DNA of 64,000 nt from Anisus vortex (lineage: Eukaryota > Mollusca > Gastropoda > Planorbidae). A program made the position numbers and the translations under genes. A model generated the notes under the pieces. That model was given only the letters and a program-made list of their open reading frames with translations. It had not been told where the DNA came from and searched no databases. The stretch covers positions 58,947,898 to 59,011,897 of the forward strand of contig OX421493.1 in the NCBI GenBank assembly GCA_949126835.1, given 5' to 3'. This document shows, in pieces, positions 35,001-50,000 of this stretch (position 1 is its first letter; each line of letters starts with the position of its first letter).

Positions 35001-38000
35001 GGGTTAATTGGCGAGACATCTGATCCTTCTGTATGATGGAAGAAATGTTTTAGAATGTTTACTTATTAAAAAAAAATATTATTTGGCTTAAAATTGTTGA
35101 CAAACAGTAAGTCATCATTTACTGAACTCGCTGCTGATGATGAATGCTACAACTAGTGATCTAACATGAATTTAAAAGTTGATCCTAGGTTGGTTGGTCT
35201 ACATCCAGAATAGTGAATGTCTATTTGTAAGGTCAAATACTTGGCAGGGCTCAAAGTTTTCTGTGGCCACAGCAGACAAAGGGTATGTGTGGTCAGCACA
35301 ATGTCCAGGAGCCTTACCTATGCCTTACTACTGTCAGGTACTCAACAAAGCTGGGTAGACTCTTAGGACCTAGGGGACAAAGCCTTTACCATCTACATAA
35401 CCAACATCAGCACTACCAGGATTCCATGTCCCCCAGTACAAATGGTATTGGTAAAAAAATATGCTAATTACTGGTAAGTTGAAAATATTTCTACAAACGT
35501 GTATGAAAACTAAAGAAATGTTCTACATAACTTTGCTGGCAGCGGTAGAGCTGCACTATACATATTTCTTCTTTATTGGTAGAGCTGCACTATACATATT
35601 TCTTCTTTATTGGTAGAGCTGCACTATACATATTTCTTCTTTATTGGTAGAGCTGCACTATACATATTTCTTCTTTATTGGTAGAGCTGCACTATACATA
35701 TTTCTTCTTTATTGGTAGAACTGCCCTATACATATTTCTTCTTTATAAAACATACATGTAAATATATTATCTTGAAAAAATATTAGGGTAAATAATATAA
35801 CAACATGTATGAATGGATATATGTAGTAAATTAAAACCTTCTCTTCCCATATCAATTACACAGAGTCAATTATTTTAGTCCGAAAGATTTTTTAAATTTT
35901 GTTGTTAAATAAAAATGTACAAGCTTTGTAGAAGTGATTTTAATGTAATAATTAGGTTTGATATAGTTTTAAGTATGGATTTTCAATCCTGTGCGACTAC
36001 TTTACAATGTTAAAATCAAATTTGTTAAATAAATATATTGCGATACATTTTTAACCAGTTGCATTTGGTGGATTGGCACTCAGGTTTTATAATTGCAAAA
36101 TTATATTTAAGTTGTTTTACATAACTCTAACATTTGTTTTAAATACCAAAAGAAAAATAGAATTTCAAAACAATGAATGCAAAATGACAACAGAAATGTA
36201 CAATATTCAATGTCCCATAACTGAGTTTTAAAATATTTGTTTTCTATCATTATAGTAAACATACCATTGACATTTCTATTTTTCGTATAGTGTAATCAGC
36301 AAATGTTTGTGTTGCTATCAACTTCAGTTGGATGTCTCCAAAAATCTTTTTCTTATCTTCTGGCCAATATTTCTCACATTTAACCTGCAGACAATGAAAT
36401 TCATGTATTTTTATTAAGGTATGTCATATTAAGACCTTACATCAAGCAAAATTATATTTTAATTTAAAAACACAGGCTAATTTAAAGTTGTGTTATTTAT
36501 TAATTAATTTCTTTCACAAATATTAAGTTATTTCATCTACCCAAGACCTTGTATGCTACAAACAATGCTTGCAACAAACCAGGAAAACCAGTAACACAAT
36601 ATCATTTATAACATTAATAAAAATATAGGGCTAGACTCGGACCAGGGATGAGCCTAGGACGTAATAATCTTCTTTATAGAAGGAGAGTCTGTAATGTAGG
36701 GCTATAAGATAAGAATATCTGTGTGGGCTGTTCAGTCATTTCATTTCCCTTTAGTTTCATAAAAATAATTTTATTTCTTGCACAGTTTAAAATCTTTAGA
36801 ATATTGATGACGAACGAGCATTCTCATACGTGGGTCCATCTGCCTGGAATGCCCTCCCACTACAACTTTGACAGAGCCCTAGCTTCGACACCTTCAGGAG
36901 CCGGCTGAAGATGAACCTATTCACGTAGCACCGTTTATTATTTTTCATGTATACATTATCGTCTTTACTCATCTGTACTGTGTGTGACTGTTGACAGTAC
37001 ATAGAAGTGTCCCCAACAGGATATGCGCTATAGAAGCATTATTATTATTATTATTATATTTAAGATAAAACAGGATTTCCTAAATATAAACCAAGGCTGA
37101 ACAAATCAAGACTTACCTTTGCTTCTTCAATTAAATTTGTCAACATGGCAACTTTCTCTGTTTTCTGTTCCCACAACATACGAATGAAATCATTGACTGT
37201 GAACTCATTTGGTCCTAACAAACGAATATGAAATGTGCCCAATGTAATTTATGCTCTTTTCAATTATCAACAACATTAACCAATCATACGAAAGTGAGCT
37301 TTAACTAATACTCAGGAACTAAAAGTATCAACAAATCAACAAGCATTCAAAAACAACAAGAAACAATGTTTCTTTTGAAGTAACCTATTTAAAGTGTTTT
37401 TAACTTTCCTAATTGTATTAATGATAACTATTAATTATTATATCTTCACCAGTTAGTCTTTCTAAATCATTAAAGACAATAAAATTGTTTTATTAACTGT
37501 GACGAATACTAAGGACTTGATAGGCACATTAAGAAAATATATAAGAGTATAATTGTTCATATTTCTCATGGTTTTTTTTATGCCGTTTGCTAATATATTT
37601 TCCTAGCTAAAGGAGTAATGAATGAATTATAATTATATTTACCTTGTGAGGCAATAAATTTGACAACACCTTTGAAGTCCTGAGAAAAAAAAAATATGTT
37701 TAACAACTGTACCTCTAAAAAGAGTAACAATTTGAATCTGTAAGTATATATGAAGTATATAATCTATATGTATATACACAAAAAAAAACAGCACCATTGA
37801 TCATGTTCAATATTGTTTACCTTAATGTAAGATGCATTAATAAAGTCTCCATCTTTCTTTTCTGAATTTATTTCCAAGTGCACCCGTGAATGGTCGTCTA
37901 AAGAAGAAAAAGGCAATTATAATTATTGTATTGCATTAGGCCTACTTAATAGAACATTTACCTAATGCTAAGAAGTTGGCAATTATAATTATTGTGTTGC

Positions 38001-41000
38001 ATTAGGCTTACTTAATAGAACATTTACCCAATGCTAAGAAGTTGGCAATTATTATTATTGTATTGCATTAGGCCTACTTAACAGAACATTTACTCAATGC
38101 TAAGAAGTTGGCAATTATAATTATTGTATTGCAATAGGCCTACTTAATAGAACATTTACCCAATTCTAAGAAGTTGGCAATTATAATTATTGTATTGCAT
38201 TAGGCCTACTTAACAGAACATTTACCCAATGCTAAGAAGTGGGCAATTATATTTATTGTATTGCAATAGGCCTACTTAATAGAACATTTACCCAATGCTA
38301 AGAAGTTGGCAATTATAATTATTGTATTGCATTAGGCCTACTTAACAGAACATTTACCCAATTCTAAGAAGTTGTTTGTATGAGAATGATTAATTGTAGA
38401 AAGATTAATATATAAAAATTTATTAAAATAATTACATGGCAAAATATTTTTGAATCGGTTTTTTGGTCTGTTTTCATCTTTTAATCCTGCTTCTGTAGTG
38501 ACATTTTCAACTTCAGGCAGTAACTATTACAAAAATAATTTTTAGTTTATTATTAAAACAAGATTTTTTTTAAAAAATACCTTCATTTGCTCTATCTGTA
38601 ATTTTAATTTAAATGAATTTCTAATGTATAAGAAAACTAGCTTGAAAACACTGATACTTTTATGGTCATAAATTTAGGAACATTGTGAAAGGCTGAGAGA
38701 AGGGAGGAATGGAAGAGGCTAGAGTACATGTCATCTGTGATGCCCCAACAGTCCAACAGACTACGGGATATGTGGGATGTAGGTAAGAAATTTAGAAACA
38801 GTTTAATTATTTGGTCTGAGGATAATTGTTGTCATCTTTCTAAAGCAAGCACAATTTCATCAAAGCTTAACCACAAAATAATATTATTGCCTCATGCCAT
38901 GCATTATAGAACTAATATAGTTATTATACATATACTAACCTGAAATTGTTGTTTGAAATACTCCACATCTTTAGTCTTCACAAGAGAATACAATTTGCAC
39001 ACATCTATGGAAGTACTAGACAGTGCTGTACTATTGACATATAACCCTGGCTGCTTAGAAGTTCTTGGCGTAATGATTTCCCGTTCACCCTGTTCATCTA
39101 TTGAGCGTAGTACAAAATATTAAAACAATTATTTAATTAAATACATGCATGAATATAAATGTAACTTAGAATATGAAAAAAAACAATGGAAAAAAAAACT
39201 AATGATGTTTACAAATAAAAGAAATTCACCCTGTTCAAACACTATTGAAAGTCTTGAGGCATTTGGATTTTCTCCAGTTGATGTGATTTCTTTGACAATA
39301 ATTCCTCTTCTGATGACAAAATATATCATTTTAATCTATATAGTATAGAAATTGTTAGCAATAAAACTACAGACTACAGACTTGTTTTATTAATAGTGTG
39401 AATTCATGCAGAAATCAGAGGTACAGTTACATTTTGATTTATCTATAATATAAAGACATTGTTAAAGAAAATGAAATAGTTTACTATAAATTATATTAAC
39501 TGGAATGTGCAGATAAAGAAAGTATAGTTGACCTTAAAGCTAGGGTTACAGATACTACGATTACAATTAGCAGCACTACTCCAATAACAGTTCCGGCAAT
39601 AACTCCAACTTCTTCAATTGATGAGCCTGTTTCGTCTGCTAGAATTAAAAAAATAATTATTATTATTATACTAGGTTCTAATAACAGTTTACTAGTGTCA
39701 CAAGCAAATGTATGTGATAAATTATCAAAACATTTTATTTCACAATACATACAATTTTAAAAGGATTCAAAACAGTTTTTTAGCTACTTGTAAGTTGTAT
39801 ATTTCTGTACTTGTATCATTCGCTCACACATCTCTTCGAGGCGTTCATAAAAAGTACTAAACACTCCAGTACAGCAATTGATAAATTTATTGACACACAC
39901 ATATTTTTATGTCCTCACAATTTATATGAACATCCATGCACAATATAATAGATATATATTCACTCAATTGCATGGCAATATACATAATAGATTTTACAGA
40001 ATAGATTCACTGATATCTCCAACATTACAAAATCTCCACATAAAAACTACAGCTCCTCTCTCCACAAAAGCTGAATGCCCACTGCCCTCTCCTCTCAAAA
40101 TCACCTGACCAAGTCAAAGTCATAAAAGTCATGTCTCACTAAAAAGCATGCAGAGTTCACACTTTCTGGACTCTTCTAAATAGTACACACACTATCAATA
40201 CATGGTCAAAGGGATGTCACCTAAAAAAAAGTCACAAACTATTGTTTGTTTTGCTTCCCTTGATCGTACCAATCCAATCACTGACACACCCCCCTTGCCC
40301 ATAACTAAAAATGACGTTCATGGCATTTTTAGATTCAAAGCAAAATTAATACATCCATATAAGTCATAAATCAATACATAGATTATGTTATATATAAATA
40401 AATCATACATGTAATAATATTTGTTAGTATAGTTTGTTAGTTATTATTAGTAGACAATGTTAGTAAGTGTAATTATGTACAATGAGTTTGTGACTTTTTA
40501 CATGGCTAATCTTGACAATATGTCAGGTATGTGATTGTCTGTACTTTAATACTTTGTATGTTAAACTGGTAATCATTAAGTTTCATTGCAAATTTATTGA
40601 TCCTATTATTGTTCACGTTGCTCACATTGAAATTAATCAAAATTTTGTGATCTGTAAATATTGTGAACTTAAGACCTAACAAATATCTTCTTAGTTTAGT
40701 TACTGCCCATACAATGGCCAAACCTTCCAACTCAATTACAGAGTACTTTTCCTCTGCTTTTGTCAGTGATCTACTTATATACAATGCTGGTTTGTAAATA
40801 CCCATAATTTTCTTTTCTTTTTTATTTGTCATATTACTCTTTTCCTCCAGACAATGTTTCATTAAACATGCAACAAGACCTTGCCTAGAGGCATCAGTAG
40901 CTAAAATGATTGTATCTTTAGCTGAAATGGTAGTTAAAATTGGTTCTTTAGAAAATAGTATTTTTAAATTTTGCATTGCTTTTTCACATTCTGAAGTCCA

Positions 41001-44000
41001 ATTTATTTTTGTATTAGATTGACCTTTCCTTGTTAAATTTACAAGTGGTTTTACTACTTGACTGTATTTTTTAATGAAATCTCTATAGTAACCAAATAGT
41101 CCTAACAAAGCTCTGACTTGTTTTTTTGTTTCAGGCTTTTTATGTTCAACATTTTTTCTTGCATCCTATCAATTGGTTGTATTGCCTGATCTTTAAATTT
41201 ATGTCCTTAAAATGCAATTTCATTCTGAGCTAATTTCATCTTTTGTGGTGAAATTGTTAGATTATGTTCAGCTAGTATTGCTAACATTTCTTCTAAAACT
41301 TTCAAATGTTGTTCCCAAGTCTCAGTGAATATGCAAATATCATCTACATAATGAACAATATTGGGATGTCTAGGTATTATTTTGGGCATCATTTTAGTAA
41401 ATGTCGCAGTACTATTAATCAATCCGAAAGGCATTACATTCCATTCATATAATCCTTGATCTGTTGTAAATGCCGTGTATTGTTTAGATTGTTCCTGCAT
41501 AGGAATTTGCCAAAATCCTCTAGTTAAATCTAAGGTAGAGAATATTTTTCCTTTCCCTATCTCATTAAAAATGTCTTCTATATTAGCTAAGCCTTCCTGA
41601 TCTATTTTTGTAACTGCATTCAGTTTTCGATAATCAAAGCATAATCTAATGCTATTATCTTTTTTTTTCGTTACTATCACCATAGGTGACGAAATTTGTG
41701 ATATCGATTTGCGTATCAGCCCTTCTTTTAACAATGTATCTAACTCTTTCTCAACATTTGCTTTCTGCATTTGGGGTACCTGATATACTTTGGTTCTAAA
41801 ATGTGTTTCATCATTTAATTCTATACAGTGTTCTATTGTCTCTGTATGACCAGGTTTGTCTGAAATTACTTTGTCAAATGTCTTTAATATTTCCTTCACT
41901 TCTTTGATTTGTAATTCTTTTAAATGAGCTAAAGAAATGTCTTTATAGCTTTTAGTATTGCTATTTTGTAGTACATTACAATTTTGCACTTGTGAAACAT
42001 TTGTGTCATCATTCAGTTTTATCACTACATAATCTTCACTACTATTTTCAGACGTTACATTATGTTAAATTTTGTTAATGTTTTCAGCTGTCACTGAATA
42101 TTTTCTAAGATCATTGATATGAAACTTTCTTATAGAGTCTTTTACAGAGATTTCATATGAAACTGTATTAATTCTTTTTTTAACAGTATATGGACCATGC
42201 CATTCCTTATTACTATTTGTTGGTGTTGGTGAAAAAACCAATACTAGATCATTAGGTTTCAAGGTTCTCAAATACCTATGTTTGTTTTTTATTTCTCTTT
42301 GTTTTTGTCCTGACATTTTTAAATTTTCATTGGCTATTTTATTTACATACCCAAGTTGAGATTTTAAATCTTCAATATACTCTTCTGTATTATACTCAAT
42401 GTCATCATTATCAAGTATTGTATTTTTGAAATTGTCCAAAGGACTATTGGCTTGTCTTCCAAACATTAGTTCAAATGGTGAATAATTAGTTGTCTGGTGT
42501 ATAGCATTACGATATGCGAACAAAAGCATAGGTAAATAAACATCCCATTCCTTAGGCTTATCTATACATCATTTTTGGATCATTAGTTTAATTGTCTGAT
42601 TAAATCTCTCCACACATCCATTCGACTGTGGATGATATCGAGTGGAAAATATCTGGGTTATTTCTAGCAATTTATGGAATGCTTTAGTTAAATTGGAAAC
42701 AAACTGTGTCCCATTGTCACTTAATATGTCCATAGGAAAACCATACTTTGTAAATACGGACAACAAAGCCGTACAAATGCGTTGATATGTTATGTCTTTC
42801 AGTGGAATAACCTTTACCCATTTTGTGGCTAAGTCAATGATAACTAAAGCAAATCTGTTTTTATTAGTTTTAGTCATTGTCATGGGACCTATTATGTCTA
42901 TTGCAACCTTATGAAATGGTATTCCTATCACATTAAATTCTTGAATGGGAGCTATGTGAGTAGATGTGTTCTTATTTTTCCTTAAACAACGATTACAACA
43001 TTCTTTTATGTGATGTTGAATGTCTCTTTTCATTCCCTTCCACCAAAAATTTCTTTTTACTGTATGGTACGTCTTATCTGTACCTAAATGTCCACTTAGT
43101 GGTTTACTATGTCCAGCTACAATTATTGTATTTACTAATGTCTTGGGAACTATTATCTGCTCTTCTCTGTTATGCATTTGTGCATCTATATTGAATCGAA
43201 TAACTATTCCATTCTTTATTTCTATACCTTTATTCTGTTTGAATTCACCTTCTTTAGTATTTGTTTTATTTTCTAACAATTTATTTATATAGTCATCTTT
43301 TTTCTGTTCAGCTTGTAACAATTGATGAGTTATTTTACCCATTTCAATCACTGTTTTTTCATTATGCTTTACATTGTTTATTTCAGCAAATGTTTGTTTT
43401 TCTACCTGATTCTTTTCATGATTACTTATTTCTGGTTTATATGTCTCTTTCTTGCTAATAGCTACAGTTAAATGTTTGTTTAAGACATCTTTTTGGTTTT
43501 CATAGTTATCCAAATGATCATTTGCTATCTTTAAAGCTTTATCATGATTTCTGATATGCTGAGTCAAAATTATAGATTTCAATTCACCAGGAACATTCAA
43601 TTCATTACACACATTTTCAAACTCATCTATGTATTGACCAATTTGTTGAGTACCATTCCAATTATGGAAGTTATTTTCTTTACTTTTTAGTTTCACAGGT
43701 TCCAACATGTTTATCCATTCATGTGATTGAACATTATTTGACTTCAAAATGCATAGATTTTGAGATAGTGTACTGATGGGATCATTATTGAATTCATTCA
43801 AAGTCATAGGATTCTGAATTTCTTTTATATCTAGTCTATTCCTAATCCATTCTTCAAAAATTTGTACTGAATTGTCTGGTTTAACATTGGTTGCATTACC
43901 TATGATAAGTGGAGCGGTGCATTTGGGCATTACGACAGTTTTACTTTCCCTGCGATCCAAGGGGTGTCAATTAAAATATTTGCATATTTGCATGTAATGG

Positions 44001-47000
44001 AACTCCCATCACCTAGTGTAATTACTTCTATGTCATCAATATATTGATGAGACTCAACTAGATTAGCTTGTACTATTAAGCACGAGCACCCAGTGTCTCT
44101 CAATGTCATGGTCTGAATATGATTAACATAAGGGAACAAGTATAACTGTCCACCTGTTTCATGTATGTTAGTAAAGTATTTTCCAGTATTAGATTTTGGT
44201 GCTACAGTTGAAAAACTGTTACTTTGAGAAAAGTTACTGTCAAACAATTGTTTAGGTTCAGTTTGTTGGCCCTGAAACGGTGATGAACAATCATAAGATA
44301 TGTGCCCATAACCCTGACAATTGTAACATCTTATCGATGTAGGATTATCATTGACCCTATTGCTATTGCCTCTAGACTGATTGTAAGAACCCCTACTATT
44401 ATTGCCACTATAATAGCCTCTGTTGTTGTTACCTCTAGTTTGTTTAAAGTAACCTCTATTATTATTGTTACCTCTATTGAAAAATCTACCATTATTTTGG
44501 TTATTAGAATTAGTGTTTCTTGTGGGTGAAAAACTATGTCTTCTGAAAGGATAGTTAGTGTTCCTAGCATTACTCCTATTTTGGTTTCTTGGTCTGTTGT
44601 CCTGATTTTGATATGCATTGAAAACATTCAATTTTTTTTCAAAAGCATTCAAATTATTTGTATCTTCATTTTTACTAAGTGCCACACCAGGATGACTGTC
44701 CTTGTAATTATTTAAGGCTGTTTTCAATTCCTCTACATTTCTAATGTTTCTTTCTTTAAGATATGTAAATAGTTCTGGAGTGGCCATTGTGAGAATTTTA
44801 TTAATAATTATCATGTCTAATATATGTCTGGGATTATTTATGTCCACTTTACTTAGTGTTAACCATTTTTCTAGGTATTGGCTTATGTCATTAATGAACC
44901 TATCAGTGTTGTCACTAGCTTCCAATCTAACCTTATGAAATTGTTTTCTATAATGATCAGGTGTAAAATTATAAAAATTGAACATTGCTGCTTTTATTTG
45001 ATCATATGTTCTACCAATTCCTTCACCTACTGCTTTTAGCCCCTTTTCTTTAACTGCTCCTAATAATTTAGCAGCCCATTTATCTTTTGGTAAGTTATTA
45101 GCTATACAATTTTCCTCAAAAAAAGATAAGAAACTATCTAAATTATTTTCATTTCCATCAAAGGGCTGTACGTTAAATTTGTCATTAACTTTATGAGTGT
45201 AAGATTCTGTGACCTTAATTTTTCCTAACTCTAATTCAGTTTCATACCTTTTATGTTCTAATTCTGTGGGTTGAGTTATTTTCAATTTTTCAATTTCTGT
45301 TTGTTGAGCTAGTTTTAGTTTTTCAAATTCTCTATCTTCAGCTATTTTTAGTTTCTCAATTTCTGTTTGTTGAGCTATTTTTAGTTTTTCAAATTCTCTA
45401 TCTTCAGCTCTTTTATCTCTTTCCTTATTTTCTATCTCTTTTTGTTCTTGTTTTTGTGCTAAAGTCCAAGCCTGAACTTTTTCTTCGATAAATTTCATCA
45501 TGTCTTTTTTCTCTATTTCATATTCCATAGCTAATTCTTTAGCCCTGGCATACATTTGTGCATTAGTTTCAAACGAAGCCATTTTTTTTAATTTTTTTTT
45601 ATTTGCTTATTTGTCCAGTGTTATTATGTATTTGTTATTACACAATTTTTAAAGTATGTTTTATTTATTACACAAATTCAATTTATTTGTACTGTGACCA
45701 ACTTAATCATATACTGATATGATTAATAACACAGATTCTATATATTAGTTATACTAAAATGTGACCCAATGATAATCAAAGCTTGATGACTTACATGATT
45801 ATTTGTTCACATTTATATTTTTATAGAGTTCGTCAAAGCTTGACGACTTATATGACTAGTCTCTTTCTTGACCTAATCACACTAAGTTCCTACGGTAGGA
45901 CAATAAATGTGCAATGATAAAATAATTTATTTACTCACCATAAATTACTTGAGTCAAATGAAAGTTCAACTTCTGGACCACCCCAAAATTTACTATGTGT
46001 TACAAAGCTTATTTTATGACTATTTATACAATGTACTGAATCTGTATGTGCGCAATATTATGTTACCTCACAAGTATGTTATTGCATCTTTTAAAAGAAT
46101 TCAAAACTTAATCATATTATTTACAGTACTCCAAAGTTATTTGCATAATAAATTATTTGCTACTTTACAAATAATGCATATGAACACAAAAAAAAAAAAT
46201 AATTGCTGCTTTAAATAGACAATACCAAGAGGAATTCAACAATAGAATTACAATATATAAACATTGACCAAACAAAATGATGTTTTAATAACAATACAAC
46301 AATTATTTACGATCACAAACAAGACTTATACAGCTAACGACTATATTTGTAAATAAAACAAATATCCCTATAGAATCATCTACATTAAAACCTCGAAAAG
46401 AAACAGAATTCGAGTAAAGACAGAAGTAAAAGTATTGAGGTCTTAACATAGACTACCTCCAACCTCCCACACATATATTGTATACATATAACATGAAATT
46501 ATTATATTTAACAAAGTAATTACTGATAAAGAAAGGCAGTAATTACACATAAGAAAGAGAATATAGTAACGATCAGTGTCAGTTTCTTCAATGACTTGAT
46601 GTAACGATAGTAACGATCAGTGTCAGTTTCTTCAATGCCTTGATGTAATGTTAACACAATATTCCGACTATGACGAGTCTGAAAGTTTTACATATCCATG
46701 TATGACTAGCATACGGTAGGCACACTATGACAATTGTGTGATCTGTCTTCACTTCACGTGAAATATGCCATCTCCGATGGGAACTGGATATTTAAAATAG
46801 GTACTGTGTATATCACAAGATCTTTACATCTGACTTCCGGCTAATCTGTTTACTGACATTCAATGTCACGTCGGGATGTATATGCACAATAAAATAATTA
46901 GTCAAAGTTGATAAAGTTCAACAATAATTATTTAAAGTTCACTGATACTGTATAATATTTGAAGAACGAAGGCGATTGTCAACAGTGTGCCGCCATTTTG

Positions 47001-50000
47001 AATCAACAATAATTATTCAAAGTTCAAGGTTGAAGAACCAAGGTGCGCCGCCATTTTGAATCCAATAGTAAATTAAAACAATTCAAAAATGTATAAAAAT
47101 GTCTAGAATTTTTTCCATGGACAAAACTTTATATTTGAGATATTAAGTTCATAGTGTTATTGGTCTTTGCTTTAGTAGTACTTTGTTAGGTAGTACTAGT
47201 GATTACACGCAATTCAAGTATATACTTGATATTAAAATATTAAGGGTCGGGAAATCTTTCATGCCCTGGGCCTCCACTGCATAGGACGTATTGTACGACG
47301 AACGAAAAATTTGATTTTTATTACTTGCCAACGTTTTTTCTTTATGGTAGTTTCCGCCACCAGTTGTAAGTTGTATATTTCTGTACTTGTATCATTCACT
47401 CACACATATCTTCGAGGCGTTCATAAAAAGTACTAAACACTCCAGTACAGCAATTGATAAGTTTATTTACACACACATATTTTTATGTCCTCACAATTTA
47501 TATGAAAATCCATGCACAATATTATAGATATATATTCACTCAATTGCATGGCAATATACATAATAGATTTTACAGAATAGATTCACTGATATCTCCAACA
47601 TTACAAAATCTCCACATAAAAACTACAGCTCCTCTCTCCACAAAAGCTAAATGCCCACTGCCCTCTCCTCTCAAAATCACCTTACCAAGTCAAAGTCATA
47701 AAAGTCATGTCTCACTAAAAAGCATGCAGAGTTCACACTTTCTGGACTCTTTTAAACAATACACACACTATCAATACATGGTCGAAGGAATGTCACATAA
47801 AAATAGACACAAACTATTGTTTGTTTTGCTTCCCTTGATCATACCAATCCAATCACTGACACTACTCAAATCTCTAAAAGAATGTATATTTATTATATGC
47901 TCTATAATATAAATAAATGTTTTTTTTAACTGAATGAACTATGTTCATTTCATCTTACCAGAGTAAAGCTCACAGTGAATACCATTATAGCCCGATATAC
48001 ATCCTAACTGGCATTCCCCTTTAGTGACGTCGCATGTCTGATTGATGCATGCCTGACTGCAATTGTTTTCACAGCCATGGCCATATGTACCAAATGGACA
48101 GGCTAAGAAAAACAAATATGGTCTTAAAATAAATTATTCAATTACTGCAACTGTTTAGAAAGCCAAGCGATATGTACCAAATAATAATATCAGGCTAAGA
48201 AAGGAAAACTGAAGAAAAAAAAATCAATTAAATAGATTAAAGTAAATGTTAATGTTAATTTATCTGTTGACAAACTTATAGAAATTTCAAATATACTTAT
48301 ATAAACATACATATTGACACATTTTAACATTATAATTTATCCTTTTATTATCTTTATTCATTCTTCAGTAAGGGTTTTCAAAAAATATATCACTAAGTCT
48401 GTTTAATTATATTCTGCTAAAACAATTCATGTATCTAGTTAAATACATTTTTTTTAAAGTCTGACTGGCCCAATTTACAATCTTAGTTTAATATAGACAC
48501 ATTGATAAAATGATAGAAAAAAAAAAAGGTGATGAATTTTAAAGAGATGAAATCTGAGTTATTTCTCTTGACTTAAATATTTTCCTGCCCACCAGAATAC
48601 TAATTGTATGTAGGTCTACATTCCTTATAATATTCTGTTTAAATTTTCTGCAACCATATTTGTATATAACTGGTTCAATTTTAGTTAGTTACAATGTTTG
48701 CCTAAATAAAAATAAAAGGTTTTAAATTGCATTATTTTTTGGTATAATTTATACCAGTCATTTTTTTAAAGTTTTACTGCAATGGCTATGCCTATGCATA
48801 ATCGTGAGGCATGAGTCACATAAGAATGGGCATGGGAGACTTCAATATCAATGATATTCTTATTCAATCATTAATCTTGAAAGTCTTCGATTCAATGGAG
48901 TAAATGGCTTCGTAAACTTAATGCGCGATAACAAAAGGCGCATAACAGAAAAATAAATTTTTAATGTAAGGAAAGTGGAGAAAAAATACTACAAAACCAT
49001 CCCTAACCTATATAAACTAATTCATCGAAGTGGCTATTCGATAGACTAGTAATAAATAGTTAGTATCGGTTTGTTTAAAACAAATCTGCAAAAGCTGGGC
49101 ACAATTTTTTTCACAGCAAATTCATGACGTAAAAATCTGAAATTTAAATAAGCTATATTTTATTACATATTATATTGACTCTACCAGTAGCGTAGTTAGG
49201 GGAGGGGGAGGGGGGTCCAAATTCGAAAGTTCCCCCGGGCCCCTACTTGAGGTACAAAGGGGTGTCCGAATTTTTTTTTCTCATGTCGTAATGTTGAATG
49301 TTAAAATGCAGGGGCCCCTAAAGAGGCCAAGCCCCGGGCCCCCAAATATCTAGCAACGTCACTGGACTCTACTTACTCTACCTAAAATATATTTTTTTCT
49401 CCTTGCGAAAATATATCTCAAGGAAGAAACATGTTTTTATTTCGTTCTCAAAGGAAATAAACTTATGCGCATGTCAGCTGTAAACCTTTTTTCGCTCTTT
49501 AACTTAGCCATAACTTAGGCCTACCCATATAGTTATTTTGTATATAAGTTATGATTGTCTGGCTGGACGTACATTTTTATTAATTCAATACTGTGCTATA
49601 GCATCCCCACAATAAATTACAATGTTTTTGAAAATAAAAATTCTATATAGTCTAGGCCTAAGATTTTTTTTTTCAAAAATAAGTATACTAACTTTAAACA
49701 TAGGCCTACTTTAGAACTTGGATTGTTTAACTTTGCCAAATAAGGCAGTTGACATATATAAGCTAATTTCAAAATGATGCCATTAAATAGGCTACTTTTA
49801 AAATTAGACCAACACACTAGAAAACTATAAAATAAAAAGATTTAAAGTAATATACCATAGCATTCTCCACCAGTATTTCCAATAGGACATCTTATACAAG
49901 TTCCATTAGTTGGATAACATTTCTGATCAAGACATGAAGTGTTACATATTTGTGAACATTGGAATCCAAAACGTGTTGGTTCACATGCTATGCGAAAAAT

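Larger units (their letters stand above)
39789..47861 (-). mobile_element. Complete Gmr1-like LTR retrotransposon (Ty3/gypsy group, integrase before RT)
   Basis: The element is 8073 bp with direct LTRs of 498 and 497 bp that begin TG and end CA, flanked by an exact 5-bp duplication CTACT. Reading on the minus strand, the order is gag with CCHC knuckle, protease, integrase, reverse transcriptase, RNase H. It has a plausible primer-binding site and polypurine tract. Two in-frame stops and two frame changes interrupt pol, so this copy is unlikely to be autonomous. It sits inside the RPTP intron between exons 10 and 11. The two LTRs differ at roughly 20 positions by eye, so the insertion is not brand new. 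Confidence 0.93.

Noticed and set aside
37912..38373. Regular repeats resembling a CRISPR array
   Set aside because: Units are contiguous with no unique spacers, in a eukaryotic intron; it is a minisatellite.
47454..47912. 152-codon frame (and its twin at 39878-40108)
   Set aside because: Lies within the LTRs of the Gmr1-like element; the repeated frame reflects LTR identity, not a gene.
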